DNA of 22,440 nt from Planctomycetota bacterium (lineage in GTDB: Bacteria > Planctomycetota > PUPC01 > JACPCR01). Positions 7,758 through 16,133 of this stretch are shown piece by piece; position 1 is the first letter of the stretch; the number at the start of each line of letters is the position of its first letter. Where the stretch lies: positions 1-22,440 of the forward strand of contig JASLXP010000108.1 in assembly GCA_030740295.1 (NCBI GenBank), given 5' to 3'. Below the pieces are notes generated by a model, which saw nothing but the letters and a program-made list of their open reading frames with translations, searched no databases and was not told the origin of the DNA. The position numbers were made by a program, and so were the translations under genes.

Positions 7758-9205
7758 CAGGCCAAAATCTCTTTCACCACATTACCATGCACATCGGTCA
7801 GGCGGAAATCTCGGCCGGAGTAGCGGAAGGTCAGCTTTTTGTGGTCGAGACCGAGCAGGTGAAGGATAGTGGCGTGCAGGTCGTGAACGTGGACGCGGCC
7901 ATCGATGGATGCGTACCCGAATTCATCGGTCTTGCCGTGGATATGGCCACCTTTGACGCCGCCGCCGGCCAGCCACATGCTGAACCCGAGGTGATTGTGG
8001 TCGCGACCCCACTTAACGTTCCTGTTGTTACCCTTGGGCAATTCCACAAACGGCGTGCGGCCAAATTCACCGCCCCAGACGACCAGTGTGTCTTCCAGCA
8101 GGCCGCTGGCTTTGAGGTCTTTAAGCAGCGAGGCGATGGCACGTGAGCAGTCTTCTGACGTTGCACGAATTCCGGTCTCGATATTCTGATGGTGGTCCCA
8201 TGGCCCACCTCTCGAATGAAAGACCTGGACGTATCGCACGCCGCGCTCGAGCAGTCGGCGCGCCATGATGAACTTCCTGCCGACAACCGTGTCGCCGTAC
8301 ATTTCAAGAACGGACTTCGGTTCTTTCTCGACATCGAACGCGTCGGTAGCCGCGATCTGCGTTCGGCAGGCCATCTCATAAGAGCGGATACGGGCTTCAA
8401 GATCCGAGTCGCCTTTTCGTTCATCCAGGTGGTTGCGATTCAATGCCTGCAGCGGGTCGAGCTGCCGTCTTTGTTCCTGGCGGGTGGCGCCTTTGTTTTC
8501 CACTTGATGGATGATTCTGTTCATCTCTTTGTGGTTCACGTCAACGAACGTGCCCTGCAAGGAACCGGGCAGAAACGCAGAACGCCAACTGTTCGAATCC
8601 GCCCACGGGAATCCGCCCTGGCAAAGCGCGATGTAACCGGGCAGGTTTTCGTTGTCAGAGCCGAGGCCATAGGTCACCCATGAACCCATGCTGGGGCGGA
8701 TGAGACTGGCTGAGCCCGTATTCATCATGAGGATCATCTGCTCATGATTCGGATTCGTGGTGTGCATGCCGCGAATGACACAAAGGTCGTCCGCGTGTTC
8801 GCCGAGATCGGCAAAGAGTTCGCTGATGTCGATACCGCTCTTTCCGTATTTCTGAAACCTAAAGCTCGACGGCACCAAGGTGCCGGTCTTGCCCTTCGCT
8901 ACGGATTCTGGCAGCGGTTTGCCCTTCCACTTTTCCAGCTCCGGCTTGGGATCGAAAGTGTCGACCTGCGAAGGTCCGCCATTAAGAAAGATGTGAATCA
9001 CCCGCTTTGCCTTCGGGGCAAAGTGTGGAGACTGCACCGGCAGCGCGCCCGCCCGGCCCTGCGATGCGGCCAGCATGCCCTCCTTGTTCATGACACCGGC
9101 CAGCCCCATCAGGCCGAAGCCCATGCCGGAGTGAGTGAGCATCTCGCGGCGAGTCAACGCCGGTCCGTCTGATGCCATTGAGCGGATTTCATTTTTCCTG
9201 GTCAT
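7757..9205 (-). CDS. DUF1501 domain protein (sulfatase-like fold), probable Tat substrate
   Basis: 482 residues from the ATG at 9205; another ATG at 9178 is a good alternative. The longer frame to 9382 has no signal and is unlikely. The N-terminus carries a twin-arginine segment (ALTRREMLTHSGMGFG, then LMGLAG), typical of DUF1501 proteins of PVC bacteria. Family landmarks follow: KRVIHIFLNGGPSQVDTFDP, LCVIRGMHTTNPNHEQMI, RYVQVFHSRGGPWDHHQNIE, LVVWGGEFGRTPF, GRDHNHLGFSMWLAGGGVKG and HIHGKTDEFGYASIDG. These proteins belong to the alkaline-phosphatase/sulfatase superfamily and usually sit beside a DUF1549/DUF1553 cytochrome-type gene. That partner is absent here. Biochemical role is not established. 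Its stop overlaps the start of a truncated phyH gene. Confidence 0.9.
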   Translation of the reverse strand: MTRKNEIRSMASDGPALTRREMLTHSGMGFGLMGLAGVMNKEGMLAASQGRAGALPVQSPHFAPKAKRVIHIFLNGGPSQVDTFDPKPELEKWKGKPLPESVAKGKTGTLVPSSFRFQKYGKSGIDISELFADLGEHADDLCVIRGMHTTNPNHEQMILMMNTGSASLIRPSMGSWVTYGLGSDNENLPGYIALCQGGFPWADSNSWRSAFLPGSLQGTFVDVNHKEMNRIIHQVENKGATRQEQRRQLDPLQALNRNHLDERKGDSDLEARIRSYEMACRTQIAATDAFDVEKEPKSVLEMYGDTVVGRKFIMARRLLERGVRYVQVFHSRGGPWDHHQNIETGIRATSEDCSRAIASLLKDLKASGLLEDTLVVWGGEFGRTPFVELPKGNNRNVKWGRDHNHLGFSMWLAGGGVKGGHIHGKTDEFGYASIDGRVHVHDLHATILHLLGLDHKKLTFRYSGRDFRLTDVHGNVVKEILA

Positions 9206-9295
9206 GATAGATGAAAGCTGGCCTTGGAACGTCGGAGAATTCAGAGCCAGAAGAATACGATTTTTTTGTCGGGATGCCTGCCCGGTCTGGAACAG

Positions 9296-9342
9296 GATTT
9301 GAGATTCAGGAGGCCAAACCAGTGAATTCTGAATCCAAAATC
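9296..9342. repeat. imperfect inverted repeat between the ApbE-like and DUF1501 genes
   Basis: gatttgagattcag (9296-9309) pairs with ctgaatccaaaatc (9329-9342) at 12 of 14 positions around a 19-base spacer. It lies in the 177-base gap after the ApbE-like gene and could form a weak transcript-end hairpin. No U-tract is seen. Confidence 0.4.
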
Positions 9343-9382
9343 TTGAATGCTCGATACTGTCAGCCCAGACGATGAACGCCAT

Positions 9383-10393
9383 TCAATTCCCGGCCCGCGG
9401 CTTTACCTTCCACTTCATCTCTGTCTGCATGCCGCGGGTGATCATCGTGTGGAGTTCCTTCGGCTTGTCGGGTATCTGCGAAAACATCAACGCTTCGCTT
9501 GAAGGCACACGTTCAATCAGGCTGCGGCCGTCACCCGGGCCCATCACGAACAGGGCGTGCGCCAGGGCCTGCGCGTCCACCGCATTCCTCGCCACCGTGT
9601 AGACGGACAGCGTTCCACTGACAGGACTGCCATCACGCGGGTCCACACTCGCCCCCCGATAAACGCCACCGTCTGCAAGGTGAACGACCGCGCTATCAGT
9701 TGTGGCCAGGCTTCCCAGAACCTTCCCCTTGCGCCTCGGGTGAACGACCTCCACCTGAAGTTTCTCGGAACCTTTCTCGCTTTCTTTCTTTCCCATGACG
9801 AAGTGCACCGGGCCGGCCTCGACCTCGGCACACTTGATCCGTGCCTGTTTCAGCACGCGCGCTGCCGCGTCCACGGCCGCGCCGATGACCAGGCCGCTGA
9901 CATCCAACTCGCAGCCGGGCTCGAGCTGCACCTGCCGATTAGCGAAACCGATCTTCACGTTATCCGGCTTACCACCTTTCACGCAGTTGTACGCGCCGCC
10001 GGAGCGCTGAGTCCAGAACACCGCACGCTCCACCACGCGAAGAGTCTCTGCTGAGACAGCAAAAGCATCCGAATTGTCTTTGGGTATTTTGAGTTCGTAG
10101 TAAGGCGAGCGCGAACTGGCCAGCCGTTCGACCTTTTCAAACGCCGCCCGTGCATTCCGAACGGCCTTGCTTGAATCGCCGCGTCCAGGATCGTGAACGG
10201 TAATTTTTACCGGTGTTCCTTTGAATCGTGGCAGTTCTGGCTGAGCGGATGAATCCGCTACCGGCCGTTGGCTCGATTGAGCGGGCGGGTTCGGTTTCCG
10301 AGTGGTTGCCGAAGCCGGGCCAGGGTCCCGTGTCTCACTGCATCCTGCCAGGGCAAAGACGAGCAATAGGAGTGACATATATGCTTGTTTCAT
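9383..10393 (-). CDS. ApbE-like lipoprotein (FAD:protein FMN transferase family), degenerate catalytic motifs
   Basis: 336 residues. The signal peptide MKQAYMSLLLLVFALAGC has an LAGC lipobox (residues 15-18), so this is a lipoprotein, followed by a Pro/Ser-rich linker to about residue 53. The rest follows ApbE: an AFEKVERLAS... helix, LRVVERAVFWTQRSGGAYN, ELDVSGLVIGAAVDAAARV (162-180), ASVDPRDGSPVSGTLSV (248-264) and DAQALAHALFVMGPGDG (273-289). Active ApbE enzymes flavinylate Ser/Thr in partner proteins such as NqrC or RnfG. Here key positions differ: the G-I-A-K-G loop reads GLVIG, the usual H before 'IDP' is missing, and the metal-binding 'DALATA' Thr is His. I infer a weakened or repurposed homologue. 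No flavinylation target is encoded nearby. Confidence 0.75.
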   Translation of the reverse strand: MKQAYMSLLLLVFALAGCSETRDPGPASATTRKPNPPAQSSQRPVADSSAQPELPRFKGTPVKITVHDPGRGDSSKAVRNARAAFEKVERLASSRSPYYELKIPKDNSDAFAVSAETLRVVERAVFWTQRSGGAYNCVKGGKPDNVKIGFANRQVQLEPGCELDVSGLVIGAAVDAAARVLKQARIKCAEVEAGPVHFVMGKKESEKGSEKLQVEVVHPRRKGKVLGSLATTDSAVVHLADGGVYRGASVDPRDGSPVSGTLSVYTVARNAVDAQALAHALFVMGPGDGRSLIERVPSSEALMFSQIPDKPKELHTMITRGMQTEMKWKVKPRAGN

Positions 10394-10454
10394 GTCTGTT
10401 TAACGGCTGTTGAAATGTCGAATTTGAGAATGAGCGGGGCACTAGAATCCACGA

Positions 10455-10565
10455 TTACAGGCCGAGTTCCAACTGAAAGTATTTCGTCAGGTTCTGCTTG
10501 AAAACCTTCTCTGCAATTTCGTCGCCGCAAAGCCTGGCCCTGGATTGATCGTGAAGGGCTTTGGC
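10455..10565 (-). pseudogene. possible C-terminal remnant of a TIM-barrel hydrolase gene
   Basis: In the 215-base gap between the divergent ApbE-like and MCE genes, one minus-strand frame lies between a TAG (10566-10568) and a TAA (10455-10457). It has no start codon but reads like a protein C-terminus: AKALHDQSRARLCGDEIA, then EKVFKQNLTKYFQLELGL, then stop. The pattern 'i.ekvl..N..ryf.l' is how many amidohydrolase/TatD/dipeptidase-type TIM-barrel proteins end. I take it as the 3' tail of a gene whose body has been lost. It is only 36 codons long, so chance cannot be excluded. Confidence 0.35.
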
Positions 10566-10608
10566 CTATGCTTCGCCTTTTCGTAACGGCGATCCCTTCC
10601 GAGCCATC

Positions 10609-12066
10609 ATGGTCAGTCGACAGGAAAAGATTAGAGCCGGCGCATTCGTAGTGCTCACGCTGTCACTGCTGGTCAGCTCGCTCATTGGCCTGAAATATTA
10701 CTCGAGCCTCGAAGAGTATCGGGAGTATTACTTCCTCTACGACAGCACAATCTTCGGGCTCGAAAAAGGATCGAAGGTGGCTTTTAACGGCGTTCCCATC
10801 GGCGTGGTTTCGGACATTGGTTTCAGCCCTGAGGATCGTTCCAAGGTAAAGATTCTGCTGAAGATCACGGCCCCGGAAGAAGAGCTTACTCTCCTCGACG
10901 ATACCAAGGTATCCATCAAGTATGTCTCGTATATCACCGGTACTCTCTATGTCGAATTGAGCGGCGGAAAAGGGAAGGTCGTGCACGACCCAGCCAAACC
11001 GATCCCGGTAAACGTCACCATTCTCGACAATCTGGAACAGAGGCTCGGACGCCTGGACACGACGGTAAACGAGATTCTCAACCAGATAAAAGACTTGTTG
11101 AACAAACAGAATCGCACCAAGGTAGCCAAGCTGCTCGATGACGTTTCGATGGCCTCCAGCCACTTGAAGGACGTGACCGAGAGCGCGCGTTCGGCGCTGC
11201 ATTCGTTCGATACGTCTATGAAAACCGTCGAAGCCACTGTTACGGAAAACCGTGAGAACGTACAGAAGCTCACTAAAGAGACCGGCGAAGTGGCCACCCA
11301 CTTGAAGGTCGTGCTGGCGAAGGTGAAAGAAGAAAAAACGATCGAAGAGGCCACCGCGACGATCAAGCAATTCCGGCAGACCGCGAGCAAAATCGGCCAG
11401 TCCACAGACAAACTCGTGGCCACCGCGGATTCCCTGGGAACGGCAGGCAAAAAGACGCTTGTGCAGCTTGAAAAAACCCTTGCTGAGCTGGACCAGGAAG
11501 TGAAGAAAACGCTCACTCAGTTCCGGTCAACGGCCAAGACCGGCGAAGTTAAATTGACAACACTGACCGAAGAGACGACGAAGACGTTGACCCAGGCACG
11601 CTCTACTTTGAAGTCTGGCGAGACCCATCTGGCCACTTTGACCAAGGACGCGCAGGGCGCTCTGAAGCAGGCCACCACTCTCCTGAAGAACGGCGAAACC
11701 AAACTCGACGAAGTGGCAAAGGTGATCAAAACCACCGGCACTGCGGCAACGGAACTTGCGGAGAAATCAAAGACCGTCATCGATCGCACGAACAAGATCC
11801 TCGAGAACACAAACAAGATCGTTGCAGGCGCGTCGGACGACATCGAGAAGACTTTGTCCGGCATTCGAAAGGCATCGGAGAACATCAACAAGCTGGCGGA
11901 ATCCTTGAGCTCCGTCGTGGTTTCAAAGACTCCCACGGTGGCCAGGCTGCTCGACAATCTCAAAGCCGCTTCGGGCGATCTGCGAGACTTTGCAGAGCAG
12001 ATCAGGCAACAGCCATCCAGCCTGATCGGCCGACAGCCGAAGGATGAACGAAGTTTCAGGAAGTAG
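10609..12066 (+). CDS. MCE/MlaD-domain protein with long coiled-coil tail
   Basis: 485 residues from the ATG at 10609 (MVSRQEKIRAGAF); an in-frame TTG at 10561 adds nothing like a signal. Residues ~10-30 form a single membrane anchor (GAFVVLTLSLLVSSLIGL). Residues ~40-125 are the MCE fold: FLYDSTIFGLEKGSKVAFNG, VPIGVVSDIGFSPED, and VSIKYVSYITGTLYVELSGG. Residues ~140-470 are a long Thr/Lys/Glu-rich helix, with a 25-residue repeat from residue 301 (TLTQFRSTAKTGE..., TLTQARSTLKSGE..., ALKQATTLLKNGE...). MCE proteins form hexamers that move lipids between inner and outer membranes, usually with MlaE permease and MlaF ATPase. Neither is in the window, so this is an orphan copy or its partners lie elsewhere. 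Periplasmic location inferred. Confidence 0.85.
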   Translation: MVSRQEKIRAGAFVVLTLSLLVSSLIGLKYYSSLEEYREYYFLYDSTIFGLEKGSKVAFNGVPIGVVSDIGFSPEDRSKVKILLKITAPEEELTLLDDTKVSIKYVSYITGTLYVELSGGKGKVVHDPAKPIPVNVTILDNLEQRLGRLDTTVNEILNQIKDLLNKQNRTKVAKLLDDVSMASSHLKDVTESARSALHSFDTSMKTVEATVTENRENVQKLTKETGEVATHLKVVLAKVKEEKTIEEATATIKQFRQTASKIGQSTDKLVATADSLGTAGKKTLVQLEKTLAELDQEVKKTLTQFRSTAKTGEVKLTTLTEETTKTLTQARSTLKSGETHLATLTKDAQGALKQATTLLKNGETKLDEVAKVIKTTGTAATELAEKSKTVIDRTNKILENTNKIVAGASDDIEKTLSGIRKASENINKLAESLSSVVVSKTPTVARLLDNLKAASGDLRDFAEQIRQQPSSLIGRQPKDERSFRK

Positions 12067-12090
12067 GGATGCCTGTCCAGTCGAGTGCGC

Positions 12091-12124
12091 GAGGTGTAAT
12101 GAGGGCCCCAATTCTCATTACCTC
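12091..12124. terminator. hairpin between convergent MCE and kinase genes
   Basis: gaggtgtaatgag (12091-12103) pairs with ctcattacctc (12114-12124) with a single bulged base in the left arm and a 10-base loop (ggccccaatt). It sits 25 bases after the MCE stop and 39 bases beyond the kinase stop, the expected place for a bidirectional transcription end. There is no clear U-run on either side, so efficiency as an intrinsic terminator is uncertain. Confidence 0.45.
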
Positions 12125-12162
12125 ACAAACAGTTCGCGTATTCGTTTAGGATGAAGATTCCG

Positions 12163-13800
12163 TCACAGCGGCAGAGAATTCTCATCGAAACCTTGCGCGG
12201 ACATATTCACCAACTGTATCGCCGTCTTGAGTCTCGCCACTGACGTGGGTTTAGACAGGACCAGGTCCACTGCGTCCGGCAGTTCTCCTTTCTTCTGCAT
12301 CACCGAGCCGAGTGATGTGAGCATAAGAATAGGCAGACTTGGCGAGAGGGATTTCAGCTTTGCGGCAAGCTCGTCTCCGGACATCTCGGGCATCATTCGG
12401 TCGGTGATGACGAGGTCGATCTCCTCCTGTCTGAAAACTCTCATGGCTTCCTCGCCACTGGTCGCCGTGCTCACTTCGTAGCCTATCCCCTGGCAACTGT
12501 GCCGAATGGCGCTGATCGCGATCTTTTCATCATCGACCACCAGCACTCGCATCTTTTCCGGTACAGGATTGTTGGCCCGCAGGTTACCGAGCTCAACAAA
12601 ACGCGAAGTCTTTGGAATCGCCCTCATGATCTGTGACTTGATGGTGGGCTGGGCCCCGAAATCCTGCCTTTTGATTTCTTCGGCCATACAGAGCTGCAGA
12701 TCGACTAATGTTTCGGCGCCGTTCTCGTATCGGTCGTCCGGGCTCTTCTCCATCATCCGCTGAACGACTGCGCACAATTCACCGGGCACATCCGGTACCA
12801 GGTCACGCAGAGGGTCGGCCGCGGCGTTGAGTTGCATATCCATGATCGTCTCTTCGTTATCTGCGACGAAGGGAAAGCGGCCGGAGAGCATTCGGTAGAG
12901 AGTGCAGCCGAGCGCATATAAATCCGTCCGGTGATCCACCACCTGGCCGAGTACCTGCTCCGGGGCCATGTAGTGCGGAGTGCCGTAAACGCCGCTGGCC
13001 ATGCCGTAGGTTTTTTCGAGATCTATTGCGATACCCAGGTCGACAATCTTCACGTTGCCCTCGCCATCGAGCATCAGGTTTTCAGGTTTGATGTCGCGGT
13101 GAACGATCCGTTCTTTGCGAAGGTATTCGAGCCCGCGGGTGGCGTCGATAACGAGCTTCAGCGCGGAAGCAGGCGGAAAGCGATCCGTGTAATTGAGCAG
13201 GTCTTCGAGGCTGCCGCCTTCCAGATATTCCATGCTGTAAAAAAACCGTCCCTGGTCTTCGCCCACATCGTGCACAGCGGCGAGGCACGGATGGCAGAGC
13301 CGCCCCACCGATCTGGCCTCTTCTGTAAAGAGATCCACAAATTCCCGATCCGCGGCGAAGCGTTCAGAGAGAACTTTCAGCGCCACGGGCCTGCCGATCG
13401 AAAGCTGTATCGCCTTGTACACGGTGCCCATGCCACCCGTGCCGAGACGCGATTCGATGAGGTAACCGCCTAGGATCTGGCCGAACAATCCACCCTTCTG
13501 CCGGGCGATTTCGTCCTTAACAAATGTCATCACCGTGTTGCCGACCGCTATCTGATCTCCGTAGTTGATTTCGACATTATTCGCTCTCTCCCCGTTTACG
13601 TAGGTGCCGTTGTAGCTTTCCTGATCCAGCAGCATGAACTTGCCACCCACAACTTCGATGGTGAAATGGGCACGGGAAGCGAGGGGGTCACGCACAATGA
13701 TCTGGCAGTGTTCGCCGCGGCCGAAGAGAACCAGATCATATCCCTCGAGGCTGTAAATCGATCCCTTGTCGACGCCTTTCTCAAAAATTATGGATGCCAT
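12163..13800 (-). CDS. FHA - Ser/Thr protein kinase - response-regulator receiver fusion
   Basis: 545 residues from the ATG at 13800 (MASIIFEKGVDKGS), preceded by a GAGAG-type RBS; the frame further upstream is not protein-like. FHA domain at 1-95: GRG 27-29, SRAH 42-45, NGTYVNG 64-70. Kinase domain ~112-375: glycine loop GTGGMGTVYKA (120-130), K142, HRDIKPEN (234-241), DLG in place of DFG (254-256), GTPHYMAPEQ (273-282). All catalytic residues are present, so the kinase should be active. Receiver domain ~417-530: acidic pair D423/D424, phospho-acceptor D467 in ITDRMMPEMSG, T495 and K517 all in place. No transmembrane segment, so cytosolic. The FHA probably binds the autophosphorylated kinase or its targets. 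Receiver phosphorylation by an unlinked histidine kinase could gate kinase output; that is inference. Confidence 0.93.
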   Translation of the reverse strand: MASIIFEKGVDKGSIYSLEGYDLVLFGRGEHCQIIVRDPLASRAHFTIEVVGGKFMLLDQESYNGTYVNGERANNVEINYGDQIAVGNTVMTFVKDEIARQKGGLFGQILGGYLIESRLGTGGMGTVYKAIQLSIGRPVALKVLSERFAADREFVDLFTEEARSVGRLCHPCLAAVHDVGEDQGRFFYSMEYLEGGSLEDLLNYTDRFPPASALKLVIDATRGLEYLRKERIVHRDIKPENLMLDGEGNVKIVDLGIAIDLEKTYGMASGVYGTPHYMAPEQVLGQVVDHRTDLYALGCTLYRMLSGRFPFVADNEETIMDMQLNAAADPLRDLVPDVPGELCAVVQRMMEKSPDDRYENGAETLVDLQLCMAEEIKRQDFGAQPTIKSQIMRAIPKTSRFVELGNLRANNPVPEKMRVLVVDDEKIAISAIRHSCQGIGYEVSTATSGEEAMRVFRQEEIDLVITDRMMPEMSGDELAAKLKSLSPSLPILMLTSLGSVMQKKGELPDAVDLVLSKPTSVARLKTAIQLVNMSAQGFDENSLPL

Positions 13801-13975
13801 GAACTCTCGGTGTTTGCAGGATGTGAACGCCCCAAAGAAAACGCGAGCAGAAAAGTATTTTATCTTGACCTGATATCTGTTACGAGTCTGTTCCGTTCCA
13901 TGCATGAAACACGCATCCTGTCTGCCTCCGATTGATCAAGGCATGAAGTTGCCCTATACGTCCACGCCCACATTT

Positions 13976-13992
13976 AAGGAGAATTCAATTTG
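13976..13992 (+). promoter_or_regulatory. Shine-Dalgarno site fixing a TTG start
   Basis: AAGGAG at 13976-13981 lies eight bases before a TTG at 13990-13992, which opens the creatininase frame. There is no ATG or GTG nearby in this frame before the first conserved motif, so the strong RBS supports TTG as the real start. Confidence 0.75.
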
Positions 13993-14745
13993 GTAGACGC
14001 CAACAGCACTTCCTTTGAATGGGCCGATCATCCGACGGATGTCTGTCTACTGCCGGTGGGCTCATTCGAACAGCATTCACATCACATGCCCCTCGATACA
14101 GACAGCATCATCGCCGATTACTGGGGGCGCTTTCTGGCTGAGGAGCTCGACTGCGCGCTTCTGCCGACGCTCCGCATCACGACGAGCATGGAGCACTCGG
14201 GTTTTCGCGGATCGATGACTCTCAAGCCGGAAACTCTGATGCAGGTCATCCGCGACATTGCAGACGATTTGGAATCGCAAGGTTTCCGCATCCTGATCGT
14301 TCTGAGCTGTCATGGAGGCAACCACTGTCTCGTCCCGGCCGCCCGCCATATCAACCGGCAGGAGCGGGACCTTCGTATCCTTCTCATGAACGGCTACGGC
14401 CATGGCAGACCGGATATCAAAATGGACGCGCCTGCATCGGAAATCCACGCGGGTGAATGGGAGACTTCCGTCCTGATGGCCATCCGTCCGGATCTGGTCA
14501 AGGAACGCCGCGAGGACATTAAACCCGATGAGAGTGAGTTCCCGTTGAAGCAACCGGATCTGACCATGTGGGGCATGATCCATTTCAGTGAGCACGGCGC
14601 GCTGGGTTACCCATCCCTGGCCAGCGAGGAGAAGGGAAAGGCGATCGTCGAAGCATGCAAGAAGAGCATCGTCCCGTGGACAAAAGATCGGATCCGCCGG
14701 CTGAGGGAATTGACTTATTCAGGCAAACAGGAGCGACGGTCATGA
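13990..14745 (+). CDS. creatininase-family amidohydrolase
   Basis: 251 residues with a TTG start set by a strong AAGGAG. The family's metal site is intact: LPVGSFEQHSHHMPLDTD gives E27, H29 and D38, with the same spacing as creatininase E34/H36/D45. LSCHGGN follows, and then HAGEWETSVL supplies the later Glu. HSGFRGSMTLKPET is also typical. Family members hydrolyse cyclic or linear amides (creatinine, formamidopyrimidine in riboflavin/F420 synthesis, mycofactocin precursors), using two divalent metals. The specific substrate cannot be read from sequence. No signal peptide, so cytosolic. The stop overlaps the ATG of the next gene by four bases (ATGA), so the two are co-translated. Divergent from the kinase gene across a ~190-base gap. 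Confidence 0.92.
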   Translation: MVDANSTSFEWADHPTDVCLLPVGSFEQHSHHMPLDTDSIIADYWGRFLAEELDCALLPTLRITTSMEHSGFRGSMTLKPETLMQVIRDIADDLESQGFRILIVLSCHGGNHCLVPAARHINRQERDLRILLMNGYGHGRPDIKMDAPASEIHAGEWETSVLMAIRPDLVKERREDIKPDESEFPLKQPDLTMWGMIHFSEHGALGYPSLASEEKGKAIVEACKKSIVPWTKDRIRRLRELTYSGKQERRS

Positions 14746-16133
14746 GCACACTCGAATCAACACCCGCTGCGGCCTCTCTGAGAGCAGGTATCCAACGCTG
14801 CGATATTACTCCCCCGGTCGGAATGTATGCGCGCACGTGGGGCGCAGCAGATCACGACCAGGCAGAGGGAGTGCATCTTCCGATTACTGCAACTGCAATC
14901 GCGCTGTTGCCGAGAGAAGGTGGCGAGTCCCGCCTGCTGCTGGCCGTGGATTGGCCAGGCGTGTGGGATGTTTCAAACGAACTGCTCAGCTCGGCCCTGC
15001 TCCCTCTTGTGGATGGCGATCAATCGCGCCTGCTCATGATGGGCTCGCACACCCATGGCGCAGGATTGTATTACCGTGACCGATGGGAACTGCCGGGTGG
15101 CGATCTTATCCCCGCCTACCTCGAACAGTCTCGAGACAGCATCCTCGCCGCGGCAAAAGAGGCGCTCGTCCAGGCAGAAAAAACGGACGCGACCATCACC
15201 TGGGCTTACGGGCGATGTTCGCTTGCAAGCAATCGTGATGTTAAAGAACCAGGAACAGATCGTTACCTGACCGGTTTCAATCCCGATGTCGAAGCGGACG
15301 ACACGTTACTCGTGGGCCGTATCAGCCGGGACGCGGATGATTCGGAGATGGGAGTGCTCGTAAACTACGGCTGCCATCCGACCACCCTGTCGTGGGAAAA
15401 CAAGCTCTTCTCGCCGGACTACATCGGCGCGATGCGGGAGACAGTCGAGAAAAATGTCCCCGGCGCCACGTGTGTCTTCCTCTATGCGGCGGCCGGCGAT
15501 TTGGCCCCCGCTCATCAATACGTGGGTGATACCAGCGTGCCGGATAAACACGGCCGGCAGCTCGGTTACGCGGCGCTGAGCACACTCGAGAGCATGCTCG
15601 CCCCCCGCCAGAAACTGGTCTACACAGGTGCCAAGGAATCCGGCGCGCCCCTGGCCGTCTGGCGTCCGGCCCCATTCGAGCCCTCTCAGGATCTTTCAGG
15701 AATCGAAGCGCAGATCGAGATACCGCTCAAAGATCTGCCAACCGCGGAAGAACTGAAGCGGCAGATGGGGGAGACCGAAGACCGTGCCCTTCAGGAACGG
15801 ATGAGAAGGAAGCTCCGCATCGTGGAAATGGTCGGGTCGGATTCCGTCACAAACATCCCCGGCTGGATCTGGAAGATCGGGGACGCGCTGCTCATGGCAC
15901 AGCCCTGTGAACCTTACTCTTGTTTTCAATCAGACCTGCGCGAACACTTTGCGCCAAAACCTGTCGTCATCTGCTCAGTCACCAATTCAGGCGGACACGG
16001 CTACATGTATCCCGAACACCTTGCGGACGAAGATCTGTACCAGGTCTGGCAGAGCCCCTATGGCGCGCACGCTCTGGATACGTTGACGGAAGGGTTCAAA
16101 TCAAAGGGTGGGAGCGTAATTCGTAATGCGTGA
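14742..16133 (+). CDS. neutral/alkaline ceramidase-like hydrolase
   Basis: 463 residues from the ATG at 14742, which overlaps the creatininase stop and has a GGAG RBS 8 bases upstream. A longer frame from 14655 is only the overlap with the upstream gene. Landmarks of the neutral/alkaline non-lysosomal ceramidase N-terminal domain are present: LRAGIQRCDITPPVGM at the start, MMGSHTHGAGLYY (H103 and H105 region, Zn site), LVNYGCHPTTLSW (207-218) and FLYAAAGDLAPAH. A Gly-rich TNSGGHGYMYPEH follows near the end. Ceramidases cleave the amide of N-acyl-sphingosine. PVC bacteria carry many relatives of unknown substrate, and this one has no signal peptide, which argues against an extracellular lipid substrate. 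Operon with an amidohydrolase suggests a shared amide-degradation task; that is inference. Confidence 0.8.
   Translation: MSTLESTPAAASLRAGIQRCDITPPVGMYARTWGAADHDQAEGVHLPITATAIALLPREGGESRLLLAVDWPGVWDVSNELLSSALLPLVDGDQSRLLMMGSHTHGAGLYYRDRWELPGGDLIPAYLEQSRDSILAAAKEALVQAEKTDATITWAYGRCSLASNRDVKEPGTDRYLTGFNPDVEADDTLLVGRISRDADDSEMGVLVNYGCHPTTLSWENKLFSPDYIGAMRETVEKNVPGATCVFLYAAAGDLAPAHQYVGDTSVPDKHGRQLGYAALSTLESMLAPRQKLVYTGAKESGAPLAVWRPAPFEPSQDLSGIEAQIEIPLKDLPTAEELKRQMGETEDRALQERMRRKLRIVEMVGSDSVTNIPGWIWKIGDALLMAQPCEPYSCFQSDLREHFAPKPVVICSVTNSGGHGYMYPEHLADEDLYQVWQSPYGAHALDTLTEGFKSKGGSVIRNA

Noticed and set aside
10663..11370. 235-residue minus-strand ORF
   Set aside because: Antisense of the MCE gene, whose own frame shows clear domain structure.
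14655..14741. N-terminal extension of the ceramidase-like gene
   Set aside because: Lies inside the creatininase gene in another frame; the ATG at 14742 with GGAG RBS and ATGA overlap is a better start.
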